Assembly: GCF_004116495.1 (NCBI RefSeq)
Contig: NZ_PDKC01000017.1
Location: 1-58,822 of the forward strand
Origin: Arcobacter sp. CECT 8985
Lineage (GTDB): Bacteria > Campylobacterota > Campylobacteria > Campylobacterales > Arcobacteraceae
Length of the DNA stretch: 58,822 bases
Reading direction: 5' to 3'
Positions 44,604 through 53,285 of this stretch are shown in pieces. Position 1 is the stretch's first letter. Each line of letters opens with the position of its first letter. The notes below the pieces were generated by a model. The model saw nothing but the letters and a program-made list of their open reading frames with translations, searched no databases and was not told the origin of the DNA. The position numbers and the translations under genes were made by a program.

Positions 44604-45530
44604 CTATTCTTTTGCTATTTTTCCTTTTTTTTGTTGAATAAATAATCCAAAGATAATCATAAGTAATCCAAAGAGTGTAGATATATATATTTTTTCATTT
44701 AAAATAAAATATATAAATATTAAAGATAAAAAAGGAGAAAGAAAAATCAAATTTGCTATTTTTGAAGTATTTTGTGCATATCTAAGTGCAGTTAACCAGA
44801 ATAAAAAAGTAATCCCCATTTCAAAAAGACCCACATAAATTGAAGGAATGATTGCATTTAATGGAGGAATTAAAAAAGAATTTGTAAAAAACATATAAAT
44901 TATAATAATTGGCATTGCAACTAAGAAATTGCAAAATAAAGACACGACAGAGTCTTGCTTTATCTTTGTATTAAATATCCAATATAATGACCAAAGAACA
45001 GTACTACACAATGCATATAAAACACCTGTAATATTTGAAAAATTCATAGAAAAAGGTGCACCTCTTGTTGAAATTATCAAAACACCAAAATAGCAAATAA
45101 TTCCAGCAACTATATCAACTAATCTTAAATTTTGTTTCAAAAAAGGAACAGCAAGAAAGGATAACATTAAAGCCCAAGTATAATTTATTGATTGTGCTTC
45201 TTGTGCAGGAAGTAAATTATAAGCCTCAAACAAAACTAAATAGTATAAAAAAGGATTTAATAATCCTAAAACTATAATTAAAAGCCAATTATCTAAAAAG
45301 TGTCGTTTTATAAGAAATAATTTTTTTTGATATGTTAAAATAACAAATAAAACTCCCAAAGATGTTAAGGATGATAAAAATAATAACATGATAGGAGTGG
45401 TATATTCTAAAGCAATTTTAAATGCTGTTGCTACTGTTGACCAAAAAAAAATTGCACTTAATGCGAATTGATATGACCTTTTTTGTGACTTAATTATAGT
45501 TTTTCCTTTTAAATTATAGTAATAATGCAT
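44604..45530 (-). CDS. EamA/DMT-family exporter
   Basis: A 308-residue protein with about ten membrane spans in two EamA repeats; the second half reads MNFSNITGVLYALCSTVLWSLYWIFNTK. The first residues (MHYYYNLKGKTIIKSQKRS) form a basic head before the first span; a later start is possible. DMT proteins commonly export amino acids or metabolites, but the substrate cannot be told. It is divergent from the response regulator at 45618. Confidence 0.85.
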   Translation of the reverse strand: MHYYYNLKGKTIIKSQKRSYQFALSAIFFWSTVATAFKIALEYTTPIMLLFLSSLTSLGVLFVILTYQKKLFLIKRHFLDNWLLIIVLGLLNPFLYYLVLFEAYNLLPAQEAQSINYTWALMLSFLAVPFLKQNLRLVDIVAGIICYFGVLIISTRGAPFSMNFSNITGVLYALCSTVLWSLYWIFNTKIKQDSVVSLFCNFLVAMPIIIIYMFFTNSFLIPPLNAIIPSIYVGLFEMGITFLFWLTALRYAQNTSKIANLIFLSPFLSLIFIYFILNEKIYISTLFGLLMIIFGLFIQQKKGKIAKE

Positions 45531-45617
45531 AAGTTTAATGATTTTTTTATTTTATTAAGATTAATTTAACTCTATTTAGTTAATAATTTTATAAAGAAAA
45601 AGTGTTAGGGAATAATC

Positions 45618-46364
45618 ATGAACAAATACAAACAATTACAAAAAGAGTCTAGTACTTTAAATATCTTATTTATAGAGGACGATGACGATCTAAGACTTCA
45701 AACTGAAAAGATTTTAAGAACACTTTTCAAAAATGTTGTAACTGCAAAAAATGGAAAAGAAGGCTTAGAAAAATATCAACAATTTTATACAGAAAATAGT
45801 TACTATTTTGATATAGTAATTACTGATATAAAAATGCCATTAAAAAATGGAATTGAACTTACAAAAGATATCTTGAAAATAAATAAAGATCAAGATGTAA
45901 TAGTAATATCTGCATACGAAGACTCAAAATATTTAATTGAACTCATCAATATAGGTGTAAATAACTTTGTTCAAAAACCACTTTTAATTGATCAATTAAT
46001 TGATCCTTTGCTAACTATATGTAAAAAAATAAATAATACAAAAATAGAATCAGAAAAAGTATTTATGATAGAAAATTTTGTATGGGATAAAGAAAATAAA
46101 ATTTTATATAAAAATGGTAAAGTTATGAAACTATCTTCAAGTGAAATTATTCTTTTAAATTTGCTTATTAATAATCCATTTATTACATTCTCAAATGAAG
46201 ATATTTACAATACAATTTATAGTGATAAATTTGACAAAGAGTTAAGTATAGATTCAATCAAATCTTTAATAAAAAGAATAAGAAAAAAAATACCTACAGA
46301 TTTTATTAAAAATATTTATGGTGAAGGATACAAAATCAATAAAGAGGTTTTTGTTAAACAATAA
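45618..46364 (+). CDS. Orphan OmpR-family response regulator
   Basis: A 248-residue regulator. Receiver: acidic pocket IEDDDD (19-24), phospho-acceptor Asp70 (IVITDIKMP) and Lys in VQKPLL. C-terminal winged helix (about 150-245): KVMKLSSSEIILLNLLINNP and SIDSIKSLIKRIRKKIP, followed by IKNIYGEGYKIN, the usual wing. No kinase gene lies beside it; the nearest sensor kinase is at 53286 on -. It might bind the 11-base direct repeats at 44518-44538 (inference). Confidence 0.92.
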   Translation: MNKYKQLQKESSTLNILFIEDDDDLRLQTEKILRTLFKNVVTAKNGKEGLEKYQQFYTENSYYFDIVITDIKMPLKNGIELTKDILKINKDQDVIVISAYEDSKYLIELINIGVNNFVQKPLLIDQLIDPLLTICKKINNTKIESEKVFMIENFVWDKENKILYKNGKVMKLSSSEIILLNLLINNPFITFSNEDIYNTIYSDKFDKELSIDSIKSLIKRIRKKIPTDFIKNIYGEGYKINKEVFVKQ

Positions 46365-46535
46365 ATATTATAAAGTATTATACATATATAAAATTGTATA
46401 ATACTTAATGCTATTAAATATATTTTCATAGTTTCACTTGGTTAACATGAAAAATATATATTTCTTCTAATTTTATTATATATTAAACAACTGGTGTTAT
46501 AATTTCGTCCCTAAAAAAATTAGAAAGGTTTTAAA

Positions 46536-46853
46536 GTGAGGATTACTCTATCTCACAAAGAGTTACGAGAAATACAAAAACTTTGTTTGGAAAATGGTAA
46601 GCAAGAACTATTTAATAAGCTTACAAATGAAGAACAAAAGTCTATGCAAAGTAGAACACCTAAAAAGACAAAAGCAACACAGAAAGCTACAAAAGTAAGA
46701 CAAGATATTGCAAGAAAAAAGATTGAAAGTACTGTCAATATGATGAGACTTTTTAATCAAAAAATAACTGTTTATAGCGTTGCAAAAGAAGCACAAGTAA
46801 GTTATAATACTGCTAGTAAATATAAAGAGTATATTCAAAAGAATGCTCACTAA
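46536..46853 (+). CDS. Small HTH-like basic protein
   Basis: A 105-residue, very basic protein that starts at GTG with AAAGG eight bases before it. The first third is helical (LSHKELREIQKLCLENGKQELF), the middle is a Lys/Thr/Gln-rich basic stretch, and the end (TVYSVAKEAQVSYNTASKY) looks like a helix-turn-helix recognition part. A DNA-binding role is likely but the family was not recognised. It stands alone and ends in a strong terminator. Confidence 0.65.
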   Translation: MRITLSHKELREIQKLCLENGKQELFNKLTNEEQKSMQSRTPKKTKATQKATKVRQDIARKKIESTVNMMRLFNQKITVYSVAKEAQVSYNTASKYKEYIQKNAH

Positions 46854-46855
46854 AT

Positions 46856-46876
46856 AAAAAAGTTTAAAACTTTTTT
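46856..46876 (+). terminator. Terminator after the small HTH-like gene
   Basis: Perfect arms AAAAAAGTTT and AAACTTTTTT with a one-base centre, followed by ATTTTC. Confidence 0.75.
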
Positions 46877-46979
46877 ATTTTCTTCATTTTTAATAAAATT
46901 TCCCAAATTAAATTATATTAAAGTGTATATTTTTTAACTTTTTGTTATCATTTGTCATCTTTAATGGAGAATGTTATTT

Positions 46980-48203
46980 ATGAGAAATTTTATTAGTTAT
47001 AAAAAATCATTAGAAATCTTAGAAAATATTAATACTCAAACACCACCTGTTCAAAAACTATTTTTGACAGATGCTGTAGGATATGTATTAGCCCAAGATA
47101 TTGCCGCAGACCATAATAGTCCAGCATACCCTACTTCAGCAATGGATGGATATGCAGTAAAGGCAATAGATTTAAAACAAAATCAAATAATAGAAATTAT
47201 TGATAAAAATCCCGCAGGTTGTGTTGTTGAATCTGAAGTTCAAGAAGGTGTATGTATTAAAACTTTTACTGGTTCATTAATGCCAAAAGGTAGTGAATCT
47301 TTAATCCCAATTGAAAATGTAGAAGTAATTGATAATAAAATTAAAATAGTAAAAGAAGTTCCATCTGGTTTTGCAATTAGAGAAATTGGAGAAAACTACA
47401 AAAAAGATGAAACTTTAATAAAAAAAGGAACTATTATTAGTTTCGCAGAAGTTGGAGTACTTGCATCACTTAATATTGCACAAATACCTGTATTTGTAAA
47501 TCCAACTGTAGCAATTGCAAGTACAGGAAGTGAAATCCTTGATTTAGGACAAACTCAAACAAATGAATCTCAAATAAGAAGTTCTAATCATCTTACTATT
47601 GAAGCATTATGTAAAAAAGCAGGAGCTGATGTTATCCAAATGGGAATTGTAAAAGATGATATTGATTCTATTACAAAACTATTAGAATCGGGGCTTCAAA
47701 AAGCTGATATAGTTGTTACTACAGGTGGAGTTAGTGTTGGTGATTTTGATTTTGTTCAAGATGTAATTAAAGATAAGTTAAAAGCAGAAGTTTTATTTCA
47801 TGGCGTAACTATAAAACCAGGAATGCACTTATTAGCAGCAGTAAAAGATGGTAAATTAATTATTGCATTACCTGGATTTGCTTATTCATCTACTGTTTGT
47901 GCAATTTTATATGTTCTACCATTTATATATAAACTAAAAAGAGCAAATCAGAAATTACCTATTGTTAAAGCAAAAATAAATCAAAATTTTCCTAGAAAAA
48001 TGCCAAAAACAACATTTACAGCTTGTAATGTAGAGTATAAAAATGGAAGTTATGAAATAAATTTTGATGGTAAAAGAAAAGGAACAAGTGCTATTTTGAC
48101 AAATATGTTAGAATCACCTGCACTATTAATTCAAGAAGAAGATAGTGATGATATAAAAGCTGGTGATATTGTTGATATTTTATTATTAGATCAATTAAAA
48201 TGA
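46980..48203 (+). CDS. moeA: Molybdopterin molybdenumtransferase MoeA
   Basis: A 407-residue MoeA that inserts molybdate into adenylylated molybdopterin. Blocks include SPAYPTSAMDGYAVKA, TGSLMPKGSESLIPIENVE, STGSEILDLGQ, RSSNHLTIEALCKKAGA and TTGGVSVGDFDFVQDV (the MPT-binding GGxS). The frame also has an ATG at 46971, but GGAG lies only one base before it and ten before the ATG at 46980, so 46980 is preferred. The next gene overlaps by 4 bases. Confidence 0.95.
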   Translation: MRNFISYKKSLEILENINTQTPPVQKLFLTDAVGYVLAQDIAADHNSPAYPTSAMDGYAVKAIDLKQNQIIEIIDKNPAGCVVESEVQEGVCIKTFTGSLMPKGSESLIPIENVEVIDNKIKIVKEVPSGFAIREIGENYKKDETLIKKGTIISFAEVGVLASLNIAQIPVFVNPTVAIASTGSEILDLGQTQTNESQIRSSNHLTIEALCKKAGADVIQMGIVKDDIDSITKLLESGLQKADIVVTTGGVSVGDFDFVQDVIKDKLKAEVLFHGVTIKPGMHLLAAVKDGKLIIALPGFAYSSTVCAILYVLPFIYKLKRANQKLPIVKAKINQNFPRKMPKTTFTACNVEYKNGSYEINFDGKRKGTSAILTNMLESPALLIQEEDSDDIKAGDIVDILLLDQLK

Positions 48204-49108
48204 TTGAAAACATAAGAACATATAAAGTTTACCTTTTATTAGCACTTTGTGTGTTTTTTTGGTCTGGAAACTTTATATTAGGAAGATTTATTAAAGATAG
48301 TTTAGAACCTATTGAACTTGCTTTTTTTAGATGGGTTCTTGCACTTATTTTTATTCTTCCTTTCTCCTTAAAATATATGAATGTAAAAAAATGTATAAAA
48401 ATCACTAAAGAACATTTTTTTATACTCTCTGTTCTATCAATTTTAGGAATTACACTTTTTAATACTATTGTATATATTGCTTTACAAACGACTCAAGCAA
48501 CTAATGCATTACTTATTAATTCAACTACTCCTTTAATTGTACTATTTTTAGGTACATTTATATTAAAAAATAAAATAAATAAACTTCAAGTTATTGGCTT
48601 TATTTTATCAACTTTTGGAGTTATTTTTATAATTTTACAAGCAGATTTTACAAGACTTAATGAGATTGAATTTAGAGATGGTGATATTTGGATTATAGTT
48701 AGTTCAACAGTTTGGGCTTTATACTCTATTTTTCTAAGATTTAAACCAAAAGAGTTAAATTTAGTTGAACTATTTACAATAACAGTAATTTTAGGGCTAA
48801 TATATCTACTTCCTTTATATTTATATCAAGGGTATAAAATGCAAAGAGAGATAGAAGTATTTATTCAAAATTGGCCAATTATAATATATGTTTCTTTATT
48901 TGCTTCAGTTGCTGCATTTTATTTTTGGAATTCAGGAGTAGCACAAATTGGACCAGAAAAATCTAGTCAATTTGCTCATCTAATGCCACTATTTGGAGCT
49001 TTTCTAGCCTATGTTTTTTTAGGTGAGACATTTGAATTATATCACCTTATTGGAGCTTGTTTTATAGCTCTTGGAATATATTTATCTCTATTTTTGTCAA
49101 GACACTAA
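48200..49108 (+). CDS. EamA/DMT-family exporter
   Basis: A 302-residue protein of ten spans with two EamA repeats (LCVFFWSGNFILGRFIKDSLEPIELAFFRW and STVWALYSIFLRF, then FAHLMPLFGAFLAYVFLGE). It overlaps moeA by 4 bases (ATGA), so the two are co-translated, but a functional link to molybdenum cofactor is not evident. It is not a close copy of the exporter at 44604. Confidence 0.88.
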   Translation: MIENIRTYKVYLLLALCVFFWSGNFILGRFIKDSLEPIELAFFRWVLALIFILPFSLKYMNVKKCIKITKEHFFILSVLSILGITLFNTIVYIALQTTQATNALLINSTTPLIVLFLGTFILKNKINKLQVIGFILSTFGVIFIILQADFTRLNEIEFRDGDIWIIVSSTVWALYSIFLRFKPKELNLVELFTITVILGLIYLLPLYLYQGYKMQREIEVFIQNWPIIIYVSLFASVAAFYFWNSGVAQIGPEKSSQFAHLMPLFGAFLAYVFLGETFELYHLIGACFIALGIYLSLFLSRH

Positions 49109-49126
49109 CTATTTTAGAAGTGTCTT
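49099..49126. terminator. Bidirectional terminator between the exporter and rmuC
   Basis: Perfect arms AAGACACT and AGTGTCTT with a 12-base loop; TTTT follows on +. It spans both stop codons of the convergent genes. Confidence 0.75.
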
Positions 49127-50371
49127 TTCATCTATTTGTTTATTAGGTTTTACACCTAAATCTAAAAATTCTTGACTTCTATTTAGTAAATTTCCTTTAC
49201 CTTTTGAAAGTTTGTTTAATGCACTTTCATAAGATTTTGAAGTTCTATTAATATGAACTCCTATATCCTCAACATCTTTTACAAATAAAGCAAATTTATC
49301 ATATAAGTTTGCAGCTTTTTTTGATATGAGCTCTGCGTTTTGATTTTGATACTCCATTTTCCATATATTTTCAATTGTTCTTAAACTAACATATAAAGTT
49401 GATGGAGAAACTAGCATTATATTATTTTCAAAAGCTAATTTAAAAAGATTATTATCATTTGAGACAGCTAATAAGAATGCAGGTTCAATAGGAATAAACA
49501 TCAAAACAAAATCTAAAGTTCTTACATCTTCAATATCTTCATATCTTTTATTACTAAGACCTTTTATATGAGTTTTTAATGAGCTAGTAAGCTCTCTTAT
49601 TGCTTTTTGTTTTTCTTGCTCTTGTGTAGCTTGTGAATAGTTTATATATGATATTAATGATACCTTTGAATCAATAATAATATCTTTTTTTAAAGGAAGA
49701 TGAACAACAACATCAGGTCTAAGTCTTTTACCTTCTTTTGAATAAGAACTTTGCGTTGAATATTCAATTCCTTCTCTAAGTCCGCTTTGCTCTAAAACTT
49801 TCTGTAAAATCAATTCACCCCAATCACCTTGAGTTTTATTATCACCTTTTAAAGCTTTTGTTAGATTTACTGCATCATTTGAAATTTGATTATTTAACTC
49901 TTTTAAATTTTTTATTTCATTTAAAAGTGAAGTTCTTTGTTTTGTTTCATCTGAATAAATATCATTTACTCTTTTTCCAAAACTGTTTAATTGCTCTTTT
50001 AATGGAGTCAAAATTTGACTTATATTTTCATTTGATTTTTTACTATTTTGTTCAAAAAGTCTATTAGCAAGATTTTCAAACTCTTCTTTCATCTTTTGTT
50101 TAGAATCTTCTAAAAGATCTATTTTTTCTTGGAAGTTTTTTCTATTTATTTCCGACTCTCTTCTTAAAGATTGTACTTTTTGTTCGTATAACTCTTTTTG
50201 GGAATTTGACTTTTCACTCAAAGATTGGATTTTGCTATTTGCTTCGTTTGTCAAAGCTTGAAGTTTAGCTTCATATTTTACTTTTAAGAAAAAGTAAAAT
50301 ATAAAACCTGAAAATATAAATCCTACTATAAAAGAGCAAATAATATAAATAATTGTATTATCATTCATCAT
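49109..50371 (-). CDS. rmuC: DNA recombination protein RmuC
   Basis: A 420-residue RmuC. An N-terminal membrane anchor (IIYIICSFIVGFIFSGFIFYFFL) is followed by a long coiled coil (about 30-160), then the nuclease-like domain (about 165-370) with GDWGELILQKVLEQSGLREGIEY, RPDVVVHLPLKKDIIIDSKVSL and EPAFLLAV. RmuC limits inversion at short repeats. The predicted fold is restriction-endonuclease-like. Its start overlaps the M48 protease gene by 11 bases. Confidence 0.93.
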   Translation of the reverse strand: MMNDNTIIYIICSFIVGFIFSGFIFYFFLKVKYEAKLQALTNEANSKIQSLSEKSNSQKELYEQKVQSLRRESEINRKNFQEKIDLLEDSKQKMKEEFENLANRLFEQNSKKSNENISQILTPLKEQLNSFGKRVNDIYSDETKQRTSLLNEIKNLKELNNQISNDAVNLTKALKGDNKTQGDWGELILQKVLEQSGLREGIEYSTQSSYSKEGKRLRPDVVVHLPLKKDIIIDSKVSLISYINYSQATQEQEKQKAIRELTSSLKTHIKGLSNKRYEDIEDVRTLDFVLMFIPIEPAFLLAVSNDNNLFKLAFENNIMLVSPSTLYVSLRTIENIWKMEYQNQNAELISKKAANLYDKFALFVKDVEDIGVHINRTSKSYESALNKLSKGKGNLLNRSQEFLDLGVKPNKQIDEKTLLK

Positions 50372-51617
50372 CTATACTAAATTCTTCTTTTAATGCATCA
50401 CTTGGATCACTAATTTTATTTACATCATATCCTAACTCTTTGAATCTCTCTACTAATGGAGGATGAGAATAGTAAAAAAATATATATAAAGGATGAGATA
50501 AAGGAAATGATTTATTCTCATTTGCAAGTTTTAAAAGTGCATTTACCAAATCATTTTTTGATTGTAAGTTTGATCCAAATTCATCTGCTGCATATTCATT
50601 GTGTCTTGAGATCAATGATATTAAAGGCATCAAGAAAAATGATAAAATTGGTGAAAATAGTAAAAACACTGTAATAATAGCATATGGTTCATTATTTAAA
50701 GAAAGTCCCAAAAACAACTCTTCATCTAAATTTCCAAAAATTGCAAAAAATACAAACATAACAACACCCATAATTCCTATATTTTTTAAAATATCACCAT
50801 TTTTAAAGTGTCCTAATTCATGTCCTAATACTGCTAAAAGTTCATTGTGAGATAATTTTTCTACTAATGTATCAAATAAAACTACTCTTTTTGTACTTCC
50901 AAGTCCACCAAAATAAGCATTTAATCTATTATCTCTTTTACTTGCATCAACAGAAAATACTCCACTACTTTTAAATCCTACTTCATCAAGTAAACTTTCA
51001 ATTTTAGATTCTAATTCTTTATCTTTTAATGGTTCAAATTTATCAAACATTTTATCTCTAACAACTGGATAAATCATATTTATTAAAATAATTACTGCAA
51101 AAATAAAAACAAATCCCCAAATCCACCAAAAAGATAAGTTTTCAATGATTAATGAAATTCCAGCAATTACTAAACTTCCAAATACTAAAAATAAAATACC
51201 AGTTTTAATAGTATCTTTTATAAATAATGCCAAAGTCATATTTGAAAAACCATATTTTTTATCAAGTTTAAATGTAGTATATAAAGTAAAAGGCAAAGAT
51301 AAAATCCAATTGATAATAATAAAAGAATCAACAAAAATAATAGCTTTTAACCAACCTTGATCAACACTAATAAGTGAATCTAAACTTTTTAATCCAAAAC
51401 CAATCCATAATATAAACAGTATAAAATCATAAAATGAAGACAAAATAGCAACTTTTTCTTTTTCTATACTATAATCTCCTGCTTCTTTATACTTCATAGT
51501 ATTTAATATTATTGCAGGCATTGTTCTTGCTTTACTTACAAAGCCAATTTGCATAAACGATGTATATATATTCAAGAAAAAATATACACAATATGCAATA
51601 ACAAATATCTCTAACAC
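50361..51617 (-). CDS. M48 (Ste24-like) membrane metalloprotease
   Basis: A 418-residue membrane zinc protease of the Ste24/CAAX-prenyl type. The active site is LGHELGHFKNGD, and the third ligand is in HNEYAADEFGSNLQ. Several membrane spans flank them, with SAEKYGFSNMT-type KYGFSNMTLALFIKD early. It probably acts in membrane protein quality control; prenylation itself is not expected in bacteria. It is co-transcribed with rmuC (11-base overlap). Confidence 0.92.
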   Translation of the reverse strand: MLEIFVIAYCVYFFLNIYTSFMQIGFVSKARTMPAIILNTMKYKEAGDYSIEKEKVAILSSFYDFILFILWIGFGLKSLDSLISVDQGWLKAIIFVDSFIIINWILSLPFTLYTTFKLDKKYGFSNMTLALFIKDTIKTGILFLVFGSLVIAGISLIIENLSFWWIWGFVFIFAVIILINMIYPVVRDKMFDKFEPLKDKELESKIESLLDEVGFKSSGVFSVDASKRDNRLNAYFGGLGSTKRVVLFDTLVEKLSHNELLAVLGHELGHFKNGDILKNIGIMGVVMFVFFAIFGNLDEELFLGLSLNNEPYAIITVFLLFSPILSFFLMPLISLISRHNEYAADEFGSNLQSKNDLVNALLKLANENKSFPLSHPLYIFFYYSHPPLVERFKELGYDVNKISDPSDALKEEFSIDDE

Positions 51618-51689
51618 ATCTATCCTTTTTTATTTATAAACTTTTGAATAATACAATTTTTGTACTTGAAAATTAGTAAAATTTTTAGT

Positions 51690-52172
51690 TTATTTATTTT
51701 CTAATAATAACTTAGAAAATACACTATTTAACCTTTTAACAACTTTTGGTTTATCAGTTACATAAACTATTTCATAATCTTTATTAAAAGACTTCTTCTT
51801 CCAATTAGCACTTCCAAAGACTGCTATTTGTTTATCAAAAATTGCCATTTTTATATGAAGTTTATTTTTTGTTAAAACTACATCTATTCCACTATCTTTT
51901 AAATATTTATATAAAGTATCTTCTTCTTTTGATACTTTCTTCTTATCCATTATTACAGTAACTTTCTTACCCTCTTTAACACTTTGTTTTAAAAGCTTTG
52001 CAAACTTTTTATATGTAAAATTATACATTGCAATATCAATGCTTTTTTTAGCATTTTCAATAAGAGTTGAAACCTCTTTGATACTTTGATTAGAATCATC
52101 AGGAAGAAAATATAAATCTTCTTTAGCAAAAGATATAATAAAACTAAAAAGTAATATTAATAAGATTTTCAT
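51690..52172 (-). CDS. Secreted phospholipase D-family nuclease
   Basis: A 160-residue protein with a signal peptide (ILLILLFSFIISFA). The catalytic HKD motif HIKMAIFDKQIAVFGSANW is intact (one copy, as in the Nuc-type dimeric nucleases). The family includes surface nucleases such as NucT of Helicobacter, so DNA processing in the periplasm is a fair guess; lipid hydrolysis is not excluded. It overlaps ybgC by 4 bases. Confidence 0.85.
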   Translation of the reverse strand: MKILLILLFSFIISFAKEDLYFLPDDSNQSIKEVSTLIENAKKSIDIAMYNFTYKKFAKLLKQSVKEGKKVTVIMDKKKVSKEEDTLYKYLKDSGIDVVLTKNKLHIKMAIFDKQIAVFGSANWKKKSFNKDYEIVYVTDKPKVVKRLNSVFSKLLLENK

Positions 52173-52534
52173 TGAAAAACCTTAAATAACTCTTGTGGTA
52201 TTTTTGCAGGCTTAAAATCTTTTAAATAAGCAAGTTTAAAAGTTCCAGTAAATAATACTTCATTATCTTTTTTAACTTCTTGATACATCACCAAAGATGC
52301 ACTCTTTTTTGAATCTAAAATAGCAGTCACGTCTAAAATATCACCAAATTTTGCAGGTTTTATATATTTTGCTTGAATCTCTTTTACAACAAAAAATTCA
52401 TTATCACTTATGTGAGGAGAAAGGCCTTTATCAAAAAAAAGCTCTGATCTAGCTCTTTCACAAAATTTTAAATAATTAGCGTAGTAAACAACACCACCAA
52501 CATCAGTATCTTCATAATAAACTCTTATTTTCAT
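52169..52534 (-). CDS. ybgC: YbgC-type acyl-CoA thioesterase
   Basis: A 121-residue hotdog-fold thioesterase. The N-terminus YYEDTDVGGVVYYANYLKFCERARSE carries the conserved Asp and Tyr/Glu of the 4HBT/YbgC group. Such enzymes are commonly linked to the Tol-Pal system and phospholipid turnover. It overlaps the downstream nuclease gene by 4 bases. Confidence 0.92.
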   Translation of the reverse strand: MKIRVYYEDTDVGGVVYYANYLKFCERARSELFFDKGLSPHISDNEFFVVKEIQAKYIKPAKFGDILDVTAILDSKKSASLVMYQEVKKDNEVLFTGTFKLAYLKDFKPAKIPQELFKVFQ

Positions 52535-52674
52535 TTTTTCCTACTTTATAAAATATTTCATATTTTACAGTTTGTATTTTAAATGTGTGATTAATATCAT
52601 TAACACTTTTTTAACTATTTAAAATAAAAATATGTTAGAATCACTTTTAAACTATTTATACTATAAGGATACTT

Positions 52675-53064
52675 GTGTCTATTTTTGCTTTACAATCTTT
52701 AGCAGGTGGATTTCTTGATGAAGATTTAGTACATTTTAATAAAAATTTTGATGATTGGTGTATTCAGTTTGACACCTATGAAGAAGCCAAAGATATAGTT
52801 CAAACATTGGAAAATGAAGAATCTATAGATATAGTTGAGATAACACCTCTTACTTATCCAAAATATTTCTTTAATTCACTTCAAGGCACTATTTATGCTA
52901 CAAGACAAATTGAAGATGAAATTATTTGTGTTGTTGAACCATTTATAGGTTCCAGTTTTAGAATAGCAAAATGTAATCTAAAAACAAAAAATGTAAGACT
53001 AACAAAAACACGATATAAAACTATTCCAAGTATTGAAGGTGCTTTTAGTAATTATGGTGAGTAG
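52675..53064 (+). CDS. Unknown 129-residue protein
   Basis: Starts at GTG, preceded by AAGGAT (spacing six). The protein is acidic to neutral, with no signal peptide and predicted mixed alpha/beta (EEAKDIVQTLENEESIDIVEI, then KYFFNSLQGTIYATRQIEDEIICVVEPF). No family was recognised. Its end overlaps a convergent gene by 20 bases. Confidence 0.6.
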   Translation: MSIFALQSLAGGFLDEDLVHFNKNFDDWCIQFDTYEEAKDIVQTLENEESIDIVEITPLTYPKYFFNSLQGTIYATRQIEDEIICVVEPFIGSSFRIAKCNLKTKNVRLTKTRYKTIPSIEGAFSNYGE

Positions 53065-53254
53065 ATATAAAGTTTTTTATTAATTTAGGCATTTCTTGTC
53101 CTATTTGCCTATAGTTATAATCAAAACTACAATTTACTAATTCATATAGTTTATGATTTTTATATTTTTGATGCCATTTCTCTTGTTTATTTTCATATAA
53201 ATTAAAATATTCAAATCTTAATTTATATGCTTCTGTTAATAATTTTTCTTCCAT
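53045..53254 (-). CDS. Unknown small basic/aromatic protein
   Basis: 69 residues from ATG 53254 (71 from a TTG at 53260). Rich in Tyr, Lys and Asn (LRFEYFNLYENKQEKWHQKYKNHKLYELV), helical in appearance. No family recognised. Its end overlaps the convergent 129-residue gene by 20 bases, unusual in a compact genome and suggesting antisense pairing of the two 3' ends. Confidence 0.5.
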   Translation of the reverse strand: MEEKLLTEAYKLRFEYFNLYENKQEKWHQKYKNHKLYELVNCSFDYNYRQIGQEMPKLIKNFISTHHNY

Positions 53255-53285
53255 ATTCAATTATATAATAGCTTAGGTTACAATT

